A stretch of DNA of 64,000 bases from Vibrio sp. Of7-15 (GTDB taxonomy: Bacteria > Pseudomonadota > Gammaproteobacteria > Enterobacterales > Vibrionaceae): NCBI RefSeq assembly GCF_022347565.1, contig NZ_JAKRGH010000002.1, positions 248,001 to 312,000 on the forward strand, written 5' to 3'. The first letter of the stretch is position 1; each line of letters begins with the position of its first letter. The notes below the pieces were generated by a model, which worked only from the letters and a program-made list of their open reading frames with translations, was not told the origin of the DNA and searched no databases. Made by a program: the position numbers and the translations under genes. Shown here in pieces: positions 8,822 to 18,204 of this stretch.

Positions 8822-10930
8822 TTACTCAATCACACGTGAAAATGGCGGCAATGAGTCTAATAAAGACTTGCCATAGCGACGTGTGATTATTCGGCGATCA
8901 AGCAGCACAACTCTACCAGAATCTTGTTCTTTGCGCAGTAACCGACCAACAGATTGAATCAATTTTTTACTGGCTTCAGGTACCGATATTTGCAGGAATG
9001 GGTTTCCTCCTCGGCGTTCAATGTATTCGGCATGGGCTTCTTCAACAGGAGAGGTTGGAACGCCAAAAGGAATTTTAGTGATAATTAGGTTCTCTAGTAA
9101 ATTTCCTGGTAAATCAAGCCCCTCAGAAAAGCTACCAGTACCAAGAAGAATACTTGTTTTACCTTTTTTACAGTTGTCTTGATGTTTTTTGATGATTTCC
9201 TGGCGAGAGCTTTTTCCTTGAATGAGTAGATCCCACTTATTTTTTTTCGCCAATAATTCGATGCCCTCAGCCACCTTATTCATTTGCCAGTAAGATGAGA
9301 ACAGAACTAAGCTGGATTTTTCGCCTTCTAAATATTCCGGTAAGCGATCGATAAGCAAGTCCGTAAAGCCTTCGGCTTGTGGTTCCAAGGGCAATGCAGG
9401 TACAACTAAGCGGGCATTATTGGCGTAATCAAATGGGGAGGCTAGAGCTAGGAAACGGACCCCATCTTCGCTTTTTTCACTGATCCCCGCTTGTTGGCAA
9501 AAGAAAGTAAATTTATTGAGGGCTCGTATAGTAGCCGATACCAGTACAGCACCTGCAGCGCGGCTCCAAAGTTGTTGATCTAGCTGCCAGCCAACTTCAA
9601 GAGGAGATACCTGAATAATAAAGTCGCCTTCTCGGTCTGGGCTAACTTCTAGCCAACGAGCAAGGGGGGCGCCTTTGTCGCTATTGGGTCTTGCCATTAG
9701 TGCCCACACTTTGGCTAAGTTTTCTAAACGTTGCAGGTAAAAGCCTGATTCAGCGAGGGCTGGTTCTGCTAATCGAGAAGGTATTTCATTTTCTTTTAAC
9801 CGTTCACTGATTAAATCACTGATTTTAGCAAGAGCTTGGTGGGCTTTTTTGCTTAACTCTTTAAGATCTTTTGCTTCTTCTTCTAACCATGTAGGTAGCT
9901 CACCATGTTCGAATCGATATATCCCATCTTGGTTGAAATGAGTTGGGTCAAAACGTTTAGCCAAAGAGGTTAAAGAAGGAATAAGTTGCTGAATATTATC
10001 TTGTAAACTACTTTGGAAGCGGCCGACACGTTTAGCATCCGCAAGATTTGCCCATTTAGAAGTAGACTGGTTCAATTTTTCTAACCAAGTTGCCGCCCCT
10101 TTAAAGCTAGCCGCAGCCGATGAGTGATCTCGGGCAACTTGAGGTAAATGGTGTGCTTCATCGACAACATAAATGGTTTGTTCAGGTTCAGGTAAAATAA
10201 CCCCTCCACCTAATTCAATATCTGCCATGACTAAGCTGTGGTTGGCAATGATAACGTCTGCTTTATCTAAATGTTCACGAGCTTTTTGAAATGGGCAGTT
10301 GCGGTGTAAGGGAAGGGCGTTGTTACAGCTGTGCTTATCACCAACAATGGCTTGCCATACATGAGAAGGAATAGCCGATGGCCAGCTGTCGATATCGCCA
10401 TCCCACTTTTGCTCACTGTATGCTTTGTACATACGTTTTAATAAATCTAAATCACTTTTTTTAGGTTTTTTTTCAAATAAAGCGATTTGGCTATCGTCAT
10501 GGCTTTCGCAACAATTTGATAAACGATGGGCGCAGCAATATCGTTGTCTGCCTTTAGCCAGAATAAAATTAAAAGGTTTTGCTGCAATACGGCGGTATAA
10601 AGGCAGGTCTTTATGGATTAGCTGCTCTTGAAGTGCAACCGTTGCGGTAGAAATCACCACCTTACGATCATTAAAGAGTGCATAGGGAATAGTACTGATT
10701 AAATAGGCTAAAGATTTACCAATCCCCGTCCCAGCCTCAGCCACAAGCATACGATGGGTATCACTGTACTCACCAGCAAGGGATTTGGTTATTTCTGCAA
10801 CTAAATAGTTTTGAGCTCGGCGAGGAATGAAGCCACCCAATTCTTGTTGAAGATTTTCATAACTCTTTTTAATGTCTTGTTTTATCTGGTTATGTAACAT
10901 GAGTTTAATGTGCTTGTGATAAAGACGCAT
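8822..10930 (-). CDS. dinG: ATP-dependent DNA helicase DinG
   Basis: An XPD-like superfamily 2 helicase that unwinds D-loops, R-loops and forks 5' to 3'. Motifs in the 702-residue product: Walker A GTGIGKS (67-73), DEAH box (257-260), a SATIRALN helicase motif near 465, and the C-terminal QSVGRLLR motif VI. The Fe-S domain is unusual: cysteines at 132/133, 202 and 212 are visible, but the third of the four E. coli ligands has no counterpart (see findings). The track start at 10930 and an in-frame ATG at 10900 (MLHNQIKQD) are both possible; neither has a clear ribosome binding site, and the shorter form aligns better with the family. Confidence 0.92.
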   Translation of the reverse strand: MRLYHKHIKLMLHNQIKQDIKKSYENLQQELGGFIPRRAQNYLVAEITKSLAGEYSDTHRMLVAEAGTGIGKSLAYLISTIPYALFNDRKVVISTATVALQEQLIHKDLPLYRRIAAKPFNFILAKGRQRYCCAHRLSNCCESHDDSQIALFEKKPKKSDLDLLKRMYKAYSEQKWDGDIDSWPSAIPSHVWQAIVGDKHSCNNALPLHRNCPFQKAREHLDKADVIIANHSLVMADIELGGGVILPEPEQTIYVVDEAHHLPQVARDHSSAAASFKGAATWLEKLNQSTSKWANLADAKRVGRFQSSLQDNIQQLIPSLTSLAKRFDPTHFNQDGIYRFEHGELPTWLEEEAKDLKELSKKAHQALAKISDLISERLKENEIPSRLAEPALAESGFYLQRLENLAKVWALMARPNSDKGAPLARWLEVSPDREGDFIIQVSPLEVGWQLDQQLWSRAAGAVLVSATIRALNKFTFFCQQAGISEKSEDGVRFLALASPFDYANNARLVVPALPLEPQAEGFTDLLIDRLPEYLEGEKSSLVLFSSYWQMNKVAEGIELLAKKNKWDLLIQGKSSRQEIIKKHQDNCKKGKTSILLGTGSFSEGLDLPGNLLENLIITKIPFGVPTSPVEEAHAEYIERRGGNPFLQISVPEASKKLIQSVGRLLRKEQDSGRVVLLDRRIITRRYGKSLLDSLPPFSRVIE

Positions 10931-11422
10931 TCTAGCACGATTGTCTAAATGTGATCTTCCCCATAATTCAGAATCCTTTTTTATTGAACCGAGATCTGTA
11001 TCACAAATTAAGTTTGAACCTTACATTTATTGTTACCATTAGAACTATTAACTGGATTTATCTTCCATATAACTACTAATTTTAACTAAATATCAGTGTT
11101 TTTCACTGTATTCATTGGTTTTTTTGATTTTTATTGTTTGTATGATGGCTGTTTAATATCCATCTTTTTTGTGGGTTTTTTTGTATGAAATAACAACAAA
11201 AAATGATGCTTTTATTTTAAGTGTTTGAATTTATAGTGTTTATGTTTTTTTTGATATCTTTTTTTAGGGATTTGACACGCAGCATAATCTCTTGCAGGAT
11301 TAAACACGAAATTTTGAGGCGCTGATAAAGTTTCTCGTAAGAAGATGCTTATCAGTGACACTTATAAAAATGGAATCCGGAAAACGGAATTCCAGTCTAA
11401 AAAGAAAAGGCAGTGGATTAAC
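10931..11422. other. AT-rich 490-bp spacer and porin leader
   Basis: Between divergent dinG and porin starts. No gene is visible. It is very rich in T tracts (for example 11120-11270) and contains a TTGACA hexamer at 11272-11277 without a convincing -10, and a hairpin at 11371-11394 just upstream of the porin start. Long AT-rich leaders are common before highly expressed, environmentally regulated porins; regulator sites cannot be named by eye. Confidence 0.6.
11371..11394 (+). promoter_or_regulatory. Hairpin in the porin 5' untranslated region
   Basis: Arms tggaatccg (11371-11379) and cggaattcca (11385-11394) pair around a gaaaa loop with a single bulged A. It lies 28 bases before the porin ATG and could stabilise the mRNA or be a site of small-RNA or RNase action. 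Role is inferred. Confidence 0.5.
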
Positions 11423-12409
11423 ATGAAAAAGTCTCTATTAGCTCTAGCAGTTCTTACTGCTGCGGGTTCTGTAAACGCGGCAACTATCCTTGATTCTGAT
11501 GGTGTTAAGGTTGACGTAACTGGTGCTGCAGAAGTTCAGTACTACAAAGATTTCTCGAAAGACAAAAATGCTTACCTACGTATGGACGATGGCGACATTA
11601 ACTTCGCAACAACTGTAGAAGTTGCTGACGGTCTGTCTGCTGTTGCTGGTATCGGTTTTGAGTTTGAAAAAGGTGCGACTAGCAACACTGGTTCAACAAT
11701 TGGCGGTACTAATGGTAATGTTGAAAATGACGAACTATTTGTTGGTCTAAGCTCTAATTTCGGTACGACTACTTTCGGTCGCCAGATCACAGTTTCTGAT
11801 GACGCTGGTATTGGTGAAGACTACGAGCTTGGTACAGAGAGCCTTGATTTTTCTATCACTGAAGGTGAAGAAGTAATCAAACACAAATTTGAAGGCGAAA
11901 ACTACTGGCTAGCTGGTTCTATTGCATCTACTGGCCAAGGTTCTAAAGGCACTACTCAATCTGCTTTTGACTTCGGTGCTGGTGTTACTTTTAACGCTTT
12001 TGAAGCTCGTGTTTTCTTCCAGTCTGCATCTGACGTAAATAACGTTGCTGGTGCTGATCTAACGGCTTGGAACCTAGAAGGTGTTTACAGCGTAGATGAT
12101 GCACTATCTCTTGCTGCATCTTTCGGTACAAGTGAGCTAGAAACAAATGGCACTACTACAAATGAAGTTGATGTAATTGCTTTTGCTGCAACATACCAAA
12201 TGGATGATAAGAACACTATCGCTGGTGGTCTTAACTTAGGTGAGCAAACTGTAGGTTCTGCTGCAAGTGTTGATGCTACAAACTTCTACGTGAACATCAC
12301 TCACAAACTACACAGCAATGTTAAAGCATATGCTGAGCTAGGTTTTGTAGATATCGACAACCAAGATCACGACACTGGTTACCTAGCTGGTCTAGAAGTA
12401 TCTTTCTAA
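11423..12409 (+). CDS. Gram-negative general porin
   Basis: An outer membrane trimeric porin. The chosen ATG at 11423 gives a 328-residue precursor with a textbook signal peptide (MKKSLLALAVLTAAGSVNA, cleavage after residue 19). The mature protein starts ATILDSDGVKVDVTGAAEV, has alternating amphipathic strands with acidic loops, and ends in the aromatic residue of EVSF, required for Bam assembly. It resembles the OmpC/OmpH-like porins of Vibrio and Photobacterium more than OmpU. An upstream in-frame extension of 26 codons encodes no signal peptide and is rejected. A UUCG-loop terminator follows. Codon use is strongly biased to GGT, GAA and CTA/CTT, consistent with high expression. Confidence 0.9.
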   Translation: MKKSLLALAVLTAAGSVNAATILDSDGVKVDVTGAAEVQYYKDFSKDKNAYLRMDDGDINFATTVEVADGLSAVAGIGFEFEKGATSNTGSTIGGTNGNVENDELFVGLSSNFGTTTFGRQITVSDDAGIGEDYELGTESLDFSITEGEEVIKHKFEGENYWLAGSIASTGQGSKGTTQSAFDFGAGVTFNAFEARVFFQSASDVNNVAGADLTAWNLEGVYSVDDALSLAASFGTSELETNGTTTNEVDVIAFAATYQMDDKNTIAGGLNLGEQTVGSAASVDATNFYVNITHKLHSNVKAYAELGFVDIDNQDHDTGYLAGLEVSF

Positions 12410-12435
12410 GATTGATTTCTTAAAAAATACTCTTT

Positions 12436-12460
12436 AAAGCCGCCTTCGGGCGGCTTTTGC
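12436..12460 (+). terminator. Intrinsic terminator after porin
   Basis: Perfect 9-bp stem aaagccgcc / ggcggcttt with a ttcg tetraloop (12445-12448), followed by T residues. Confidence 0.9.
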
Positions 12461-12488
12461 ATTTCATTATTTTAGAGAGAAATTTATT

Positions 12489-13115
12489 GTGAAAAATGTC
12501 TTTTTAATTGCTGCGTTGGTTTCGTTTTCTTCTCAAGCTATTGAAGTTGAGGTAGGCGAAAATATTGAATTTATGGTAGCTAATGGTAAAGAAGTTGGAT
12601 CATTGATGACACCAGCTAAGACGTTGGATTTACCACAAGGTAAGCATCAATTAGTAGTACGCTACAATGCTTCAGTGAAAGATGGTTCTCGTAATAAGTT
12701 TTTCACTTCTCGTCCATACATTTTTGAAGCAGATATTCAGCAAGCAACGGTGATCAATCTTCCTAAAATGAAGCGTTACTCACAAGTTGAGTCTCATTTT
12801 CAGAGTGGCCCTAAATGGACGTTTGAATATCAAGATGGGACCTCAGCTCCAGTTTCTTACGATAAGTTAGTGGGTAGCGGCTTTTCTCCATACGGCGATA
12901 TGGAAGGATTAGTTGCTGAATATAATAAAGAGAGAGGCATTAGCTTTACTAATAATCAGTTTGAAAAGTTAACCGATGTTGCAGTCTCTGTGTCAGATAC
13001 TGGTGAAGTAAATATTACGGGCGATGCCACGACTCAATTAAAGCTATGGTATACCAAAGCTACAGCAGAAGAGCGTAAAACATTTAAGCTGTGGATGGTT
13101 GAGCAAGATATGTAA
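12489..13115 (+). CDS. UPF0319 (DUF2057) periplasmic protein
   Basis: A 208-residue exported protein: signal peptide of about 17 residues (MKNVFLIAALVSFSSQA), then the DUF2057 domain with the typical VNGKE-like turn, LPQGKHQLVVRY and FTSRPYIFE blocks. The family includes E. coli YccT, reported to dampen curli production; here the role is unknown. Translation starts at GTG (12489) after tagagaga. The gene sits between the porin and gsk and has its own terminator (13132-13166). Confidence 0.85.
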   Translation: MKNVFLIAALVSFSSQAIEVEVGENIEFMVANGKEVGSLMTPAKTLDLPQGKHQLVVRYNASVKDGSRNKFFTSRPYIFEADIQQATVINLPKMKRYSQVESHFQSGPKWTFEYQDGTSAPVSYDKLVGSGFSPYGDMEGLVAEYNKERGISFTNNQFEKLTDVAVSVSDTGEVNITGDATTQLKLWYTKATAEERKTFKLWMVEQDM

Positions 13116-13131
13116 TACCTGCTTCTGTTGA

Positions 13132-13166
13132 TAAGGCGGTTTGAGTGATTCTCAGACCGCTTTTTT
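13132..13166 (+). terminator. Intrinsic terminator after the UPF0319 gene
   Basis: Stem built from aagcggt-like arm (13133-13145, with one bulge) and ctcagaccgctt, followed by six T residues. Confidence 0.75.
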
Positions 13167-13292
13167 ATTTGAGGATATTTTTTGTTATACAGTTTGCTAT
13201 TTCTATATCACATTATAGGATTCATGCTTGCAGGCTGTTACATCGGAAGCTAAAATTCACCTGTCTTCTCACTGCCAATAAATGATAACTTT

Positions 13293-14597
13293 ATGAAATT
13301 TCCAGGCCAACGTAAGTCTAAGCATTACTTCCCTGTTCACGCCCGCGATCCATTAGTCAGCCAAGCTCAAGAAACTAAAAAAATGACTCGTACTCACATA
13401 GTCGGTATTGATCAAACATTGGTTGATATTGAAGCAAAAGTGAGCGATGAGTTTTTAGAAAAATACGAGCTAAGTAAAGGGCATTCATTAGTTATTGATA
13501 ATGATAAAGCTGAAGCGCTTTATAATGAGTTAAAAGAGAATGATTTAATTACCAATGAGTTCGCTGGCGGCACTATTGGTAATACATTACACAACTATTC
13601 AGCTTTGGCTGACGACAAATCAACGTTATTGGGTGTAATGAGTAAAGATATTCAAATTGGCAGCTACTCTTATCGTTACTTATGTAATACATCCAGTCGT
13701 ATGGATTTGAATTATCTTCAGCCTGTTGAGGGTGCCATTGGGCGCTGCTTTGCGTTAATCAGTGAAAATGGTGAGCGTTCATTTGCAATCAGTGAAGGGC
13801 AAATGAACCAACTGCGTGCAGAAAGTATTCCTGAATCTATTTTTGAAAATGCCTCTGCATTGGTTTTAACGGCTTATTTAGTACGTTGCAAAGATGGTGA
13901 CCCAATGCCGGAAGCAACAATGAAGGCCATCGAATATGCTAAAAAGTATGATGTGCCAGTTGTTTTAACTTTAGGTACTAAGTTTGTTATTCAAGATGAC
14001 CCTCAATACTGGCGTGATTTTTTAAGTGAGCACGTTACGGTTGTGGCGATGAATGAAGAGGAAGGCGAAGCGTTAACGGGAGAACATGACCCTCTATTAG
14101 CTTCAGACAAAGCGCTTGATTGGGTAGATTTAGTACTATGTACCGCTGGCCCTGTTGGTTTATATATGGCGGGTTATACAGAAGGTAGCTCAAAACGTGA
14201 GACCAGCTTACCGCTGCTGCCTGGTGCAATTGCGGAGTTTAATCGCTATGAGTTTAGTCGCCCTGCAACGAAGTCTCAGTGTGAAGACCCGATTAAAGTA
14301 TATTCTCATATAGCGCCATATATGGGTGGACCAGAGAAAATTAAAAATACAAATGGTGCTGGAGATGGTGCCTTGTCTGCTTTATTACATGATATGTCTG
14401 CAAATCGATATCATCGTGATAATGTTCCAAATTCTAGCAAGCATCAGCACCCATATTTAACGTACTCTTCTTTCTCTCAAGTATGTAAGTATTCAAACCG
14501 AGTAAGCTTTGAGGTATTAGCCCAGCATTCTCCTCGTTTATCTCGTGGGTTGCCTGAACGTGAAGATAGCCTAGAAGAAGCGTACTGGGAAAGATAA
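13293..14597 (+). CDS. gsk: Inosine-guanosine kinase
   Basis: Phosphorylates inosine and guanosine to IMP and GMP in purine salvage. At 434 residues it has exactly the length of the E. coli enzyme and near-identical blocks: MKFPGQRKSKHYFPV at the N-terminus, FAGGTIGNTLHNYS (about 90-103), and the PfkB/ribokinase signature NTNGAGDGA with the catalytic Asp at about residue 358. The C-terminus RGLPEREDSLEEAYWER is also conserved. A possible promoter is TTGTTA (13182-13187), 16 bp, TATATC (13204-13209). A strong terminator follows. Confidence 0.97.
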   Translation: MKFPGQRKSKHYFPVHARDPLVSQAQETKKMTRTHIVGIDQTLVDIEAKVSDEFLEKYELSKGHSLVIDNDKAEALYNELKENDLITNEFAGGTIGNTLHNYSALADDKSTLLGVMSKDIQIGSYSYRYLCNTSSRMDLNYLQPVEGAIGRCFALISENGERSFAISEGQMNQLRAESIPESIFENASALVLTAYLVRCKDGDPMPEATMKAIEYAKKYDVPVVLTLGTKFVIQDDPQYWRDFLSEHVTVVAMNEEEGEALTGEHDPLLASDKALDWVDLVLCTAGPVGLYMAGYTEGSSKRETSLPLLPGAIAEFNRYEFSRPATKSQCEDPIKVYSHIAPYMGGPEKIKNTNGAGDGALSALLHDMSANRYHRDNVPNSSKHQHPYLTYSSFSQVCKYSNRVSFEVLAQHSPRLSRGLPEREDSLEEAYWER

Positions 14598-14625
14598 ATT
14601 AGGCATCATTCGTTATTGTTAAAAT

Positions 14626-14662
14626 GAGCACTGAGCTAGTCATAGCTCAGTGCTATTTTTTT
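14626..14662 (+). terminator. Intrinsic terminator after gsk
   Basis: Perfect 12-bp stem agcactgagcta / tagctcagtgct with loop gtca, followed by a T tract. It separates gsk from the inserted manC. Confidence 0.9.
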
Positions 14663-14758
14663 CCCTATTTTATGACTTTGCTTTTTTATGCTTAGCTCGC
14701 AACATTGCTTTTTTTCTCCTACTCTTAGGCTATCACACTCCATAATTAGGTGATTGAT

Positions 14759-16171
14759 ATGGATATTATCCCAGTAATTATGGCTGGCGGCTGCGGTAGC
14801 CGTCTATGGCCACTTTCCCGTACTTTGCATCCCAAACAACTTTTAAAACTCACGAGTGATTATTCATTATTACAAGAAACTGTACGTCGCTTAGAAGGAT
14901 TAACCACGATCAAGCCTTTGGTTATTTGTAACGAAGAACACCGATTTGTTGTTGCGGAGCAGCTTCGAGAATTAGATCAACTTGGTACGATTATATTAGA
15001 GCCAGTTGGTCGAAATACAGCACCAGCGATCGCCTTAGCTGCTATTGAAGTACTTAAAAATGAAAATCCAGATGCATTAATTTTAGTGTTAGCAGCTGAT
15101 CATGTAATCGAGAAAACAAGTGTTTTTCAGCAGGTTGTGAGAGCTGCTTCAGCAAGAGCTAAAGCTAATGATTTAGTGACATTCGGTATTCTTCCTGATC
15201 ATCCTGAAACGGGTTATGGCTATATCCGCCGTGGTTCCCCATTATCTGATGCTGGATTTGAGGTGGCTGAATTTGTTGAAAAGCCCGACTTATACCAAGC
15301 ACAACATTATATTGAGAGTGGCGATTATTTTTGGAATAGCGGCATGTTTCTGTTTAAACCTAAACGTTATTTGGAAGAGCTTGAAAAATTTCGACCTGAT
15401 ATTTTACGAGCATGTCAAAAAGCGATGGAAGCAGTGCAGCTAGATTTAGACTTTATTCGTATTGATCGTGATGCTTTTTGTCAGTGCCCAGATGACTCTA
15501 TTGATTATGCTGTTATGGAAAATACAGATTCAGCAACTGTGATGCCAATGGGGGCTGGCTGGAGTGACGTTGGTTCTTGGTCGGCATTGTGGGAAGTTAG
15601 TGAGAAAGATGAACTGGGTAATACCTTGAAGGGTGACGTGATAACACATGGAACTCAAAACTCTTATATCAATACTCAAGATAAGTTAGTGGCAACAGTA
15701 GGGCTTGATAACATTGTTGTTGTTGAAACGAAAGATGCGGTGTTAGTTGCTCATAAAGATAAAGTCCAAGATATTAAAAAAATTGTAGAAGAATTGAAGT
15801 CTCAAGGCCGTAATGAGGTGGATCTTCACCGTGAAGTCTATCGACCTTGGGGTAAATATGATTCCATTGATACGGGAAGTCGCCATCAAGTTAAGCATAT
15901 AACGGTTAAACCCGGTGAAAAGCTTTCTATTCAAATGCATCACCATCGTGCTGAACATTGGATTGTCGTGTCTGGCACTGCAAAGGTGACAAAAGGCAAA
16001 GAAGTATTTCTGCTCACTGAGAATGAATCAACTTATATTCCTGTTGGTGAAAGGCATGCATTAGAAAACCCTGGGAAAGTACCACTTGACCTAATAGAGG
16101 TTCAATCTGGTTCTTATTTAGGTGAGGATGATATTGTTCGCTTTGAAGATAGATACGGACGAATAAAATAA
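14759..16171 (+). CDS. manC: Mannose-1-phosphate guanylyltransferase / mannose-6-phosphate isomerase
   Basis: Makes GDP-mannose from mannose-1-phosphate and GTP for O-antigen or capsule sugars; the C-terminal cupin is the type II phosphomannose isomerase. The 470-residue protein has the nucleotidyltransferase signature [12 protein letters not shown] with HPKQ (10-27), FVEKP near 172, and the cupin motifs [10 protein letters not shown] near 361 and [10 protein letters not shown] near 391-400. The ATG at 14759 is preferred because taggtga sits 5 bp upstream; a GTG three codons earlier is inside that site. All motifs are intact, so the enzyme is probably active even though its partner manB is broken. 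Confidence 0.94.
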   Translation: MDIIPVIMAGGCGSRLWPLSRTLHPKQLLKLTSDYSLLQETVRRLEGLTTIKPLVICNEEHRFVVAEQLRELDQLGTIILEPVGRNTAPAIALAAIEVLKNENPDALILVLAADHVIEKTSVFQQVVRAASARAKANDLVTFGILPDHPETGYGYIRRGSPLSDAGFEVAEFVEKPDLYQAQHYIESGDYFWNSGMFLFKPKRYLEELEKFRPDILRACQKAMEAVQLDLDFIRIDRDAFCQCPDDSIDYAVMENTDSATVMPMGAGWSDVGSWSALWEVSEKDELGNTLKGDVITHGTQNSYINTQDKLVATVGLDNIVVVETKDAVLVAHKDKVQDIKKIVEELKSQGRNEVDLHREVYRPWGKYDSIDTGSRHQVKHITVKPGEKLSIQMHHHRAEHWIVVSGTAKVTKGKEVFLLTENESTYIPVGERHALENPGKVPLDLIEVQSGSYLGEDDIVRFEDRYGRIK

Positions 16172-16217
16172 AGTTTCGGCGACATTTTTTGATTATTTTA
16201 AAAATAAAGGGATTTGC

Positions 16218-16642
16218 ATGGAAAGGCTGACTTGCTTTAAGGCTTATGATATTCGAGGAAAGTTAGGGGATGAGTTAAACGATGATATCGCTTATCGAGT
16301 AGGTCGTGCGTTTGGTCAAGTACTCTTTTGTTCTGGAATGCAGAGTCAAAGCGTGGTGGTTGGGGGCGATGTCCGTTTAACCTTTGAGTCTCTTAAAATG
16401 TCTCTAGCAGCAGGTTTGATGGACTCAGGTATCAATGTTATTGATATAGTTATGGTTGTTGGAACAGAAGAAGTTTATTTTGCGACTAAATATTTAAAAG
16501 TATCGAGTGGGGTGGAAGTGACCGCAAGCCATAATCCACTAGATTATAACGGTATGAAATTGGTGTGTGAAGATGCGAAACCTGTCAGTGGGACAGCGGC
16601 GATTTAACTTACGAAATTCTAGCTATATTACGAAGTAATTAG
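16218..16642 (+). pseudogene. manB: Truncated, frameshifted phosphomannomutase
   Basis: Only the first quarter of ManB/CpsG (usually about 455-475 residues) is present. The open frame of 129 codons ends at 16613. Seen: [18 protein letters not shown] at the start, VGGDVRLT, and the phosphoserine loop [11 protein letters not shown] near residues 101-111. Homology stops at KPVSG; a -1 shift at the GGG of 16590-16592 would restore the expected GDSG, and that frame stops at 16640-16642. Substitutions at usually fixed places ([14 protein letters not shown]) suggest the reading frame is already drifting. No later part of the gene could be recognised downstream. Confidence 0.85.
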
Positions 16643-17350
16643 TATTAGGTTTATAGTGAGAATTACTGCTATGTGGCCCGAAGCTGAAAGTTTTCTATAC
16701 ATATCTATAATATCCCTAAAACTCTTGTGTTTAATTGAAGTTGATGACTGAGGTCATACTCGGGTAATTTGGATTACGAGCAAAACGAAAATGCAACTGA
16801 TAGAGCATTGTGGCTATTATCGTTATTCAATAATAAAGATTGATATATTGCAATTGTGATATGTTCTAGGTGTATTGATACATTAAATAGTGATACATGT
16901 AGTACTTTTGTTGTTTTAATAGGTCTTGTTATCTGAGGCAAAGTGAATTTTAGGTTTTTAATGCCTACAATTTTGGTTCATTTTTTGATATTTCAGAATA
17001 GAGTATGGCTAGTATTTGAGTAGGGTGTAACCACTTTCGATAGTATATATTTTGACTCTTATGAGCCCACTTTTATCTCTTTGAATTCTTATTAATGACA
17101 GTGAAGTATGGTTTTTAAGACATTAGGTGAAGGTATAGTACGTAGTAATTCGTGTTATTACAGGTAATTTAATTATGAAACCACGTCATTAAAGGGGGAA
17201 TAAATATTATATTAATATTTGAACTTTATTGTGGGTTTATAATCCAAGGGTGGCTTATATGTAATTTGTAAATTATTCTTTTGTTAGCTTGTTATGTGAG
17301 GAGATGGTTGGGTGTGGCTAAAGGCGGTGTGGTATGTTCTTATTACTAAA
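16643..17350. other. 700-bp gene-free stretch after manB remnant
   Basis: AT-rich sequence without an open frame of useful length, RNA gene, repeat or insertion-sequence end that I can recognise. It probably represents decayed DNA of the mannose cluster between gsk and hns. No homology to the missing part of manB is visible by eye. Confidence 0.6.
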
Positions 17351-17351
17351 A

Positions 17352-17378
17352 TAAAAAGCCCCAAAAAGGGGCTTTGTT
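17352..17378 (-). terminator. Intrinsic terminator after hns
   Basis: Perfect stem aaagcccc / ggggcttt with a 5-base loop; read on the minus strand it ends in a T-rich tract. It lies 16 bp beyond the hns stop codon. Confidence 0.85.
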
Positions 17379-17393
17379 GGATAAAGTAGAGAA

Positions 17394-17795
17394 TTAAATT
17401 TCGAATTCTTCTAGCTTTTTACCTTGGTCTAATTGTGCTTGTAGTGCAGATGGAGTACGGCCTTGGCCTGTCCATGTTTTCTCATCGCCATTGTGGTCGG
17501 TAAACTTATATTTAGCAGGGCGAGGAGCACGTTTAGATTTAGGTTTAGATTGCTTAGAAAGAGCAGCAAGTAGCTCTTCCGGATCAATACCATCTTGTTC
17601 TAGCATTTCACGATATTGAGCAAGTTTCTGCTCACGTTCTGCATTTTTTGCTTTTTCTTCTGCTTCTGTTTCTTGACGTTCAGTAACAACAGTTTGTAAT
17701 TTTTCTAAGCTTTCTTCTAGCTGCTCAAGTGTCATTTCACGAGCTAAAGCACGTAGACTACGAAGATTAAGAAGTGTTTTAATCGTATCAGACAT
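17394..17795 (-). CDS. hns: Nucleoid protein H-NS (VicH type)
   Basis: A 133-residue histone-like silencer of AT-rich and foreign DNA. The N-terminal half (about 1-65) is a coiled-coil oligomerisation region, the linker (about 82-94) is lysine-rich, and the C-terminal DNA-binding domain carries the W108-TGQGRTP motif whose Q111-G-R113 core enters the AT-rich minor groove. It is flanked on both sides by AT-rich, gene-poor DNA, which is its typical self-bound environment. A promoter can be read on the minus strand at 17829-17858. Confidence 0.96.
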   Translation of the reverse strand: MSDTIKTLLNLRSLRALAREMTLEQLEESLEKLQTVVTERQETEAEEKAKNAEREQKLAQYREMLEQDGIDPEELLAALSKQSKPKSKRAPRPAKYKFTDHNGDEKTWTGQGRTPSALQAQLDQGKKLEEFEI

Positions 17796-17828
17796 TTCTA
17801 TTTCCCAAATTAATTACTTTACTTGCTA

Positions 17829-17858
17829 ATTTTAGCAGTAATAGAACATTGATGACAA
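17829..17858 (-). promoter_or_regulatory. Candidate hns promoter
   Basis: On the minus strand: TTGTCA (17858-17853), 18-bp spacer, TAAAAT (17834-17829), about 33 bp before the hns ATG. Five and five of six consensus bases match. Confidence 0.5.
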
Positions 17859-18161
17859 TCAAATAAATTCATTGATTTGATTATTCTAGCTAATAATAAA
17901 TACATTTTTACAAAATTGAGGTTTATTTTAGATTGTTTTAGTCGAGTCCTAATATATTAATTTGAAAATTATTGGTGTTTTTTAAGTGTAATCAAACTGT
18001 CTTATGCGCATGAATGAATTCAAACTGATGAATAATGAAGCATAGCACTTCTGGTGCGCATTAATATTCTGAATGGATTTTATATGCAATTTAGATTCAC
18101 TACGTTTTAGCTGAAGAGGGGAGCTATTCACCAGAAATGGGAATTATTTTGTTGCTTGATG

Positions 18162-18189
18162 TTGCAAATATGTTCCATATCCGTAGAAT
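18162..18189 (+). promoter_or_regulatory. Candidate promoter of the lysine-riboswitch transcript
   Basis: TTGCAA (18162-18167), 16-bp spacer, TAGAAT (18184-18189). Transcription would start near 18196, just before the palindrome and the riboswitch. Confidence 0.5.
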
Positions 18190-18204
18190 AGCGTCCACCT
18201 TAAT

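Noticed and set aside
16643-17350. Possible insertion-sequence remnant or phage attachment site next to hns
   Set aside because: No terminal inverted repeats, target duplication, transposase or integrase fragment could be seen.
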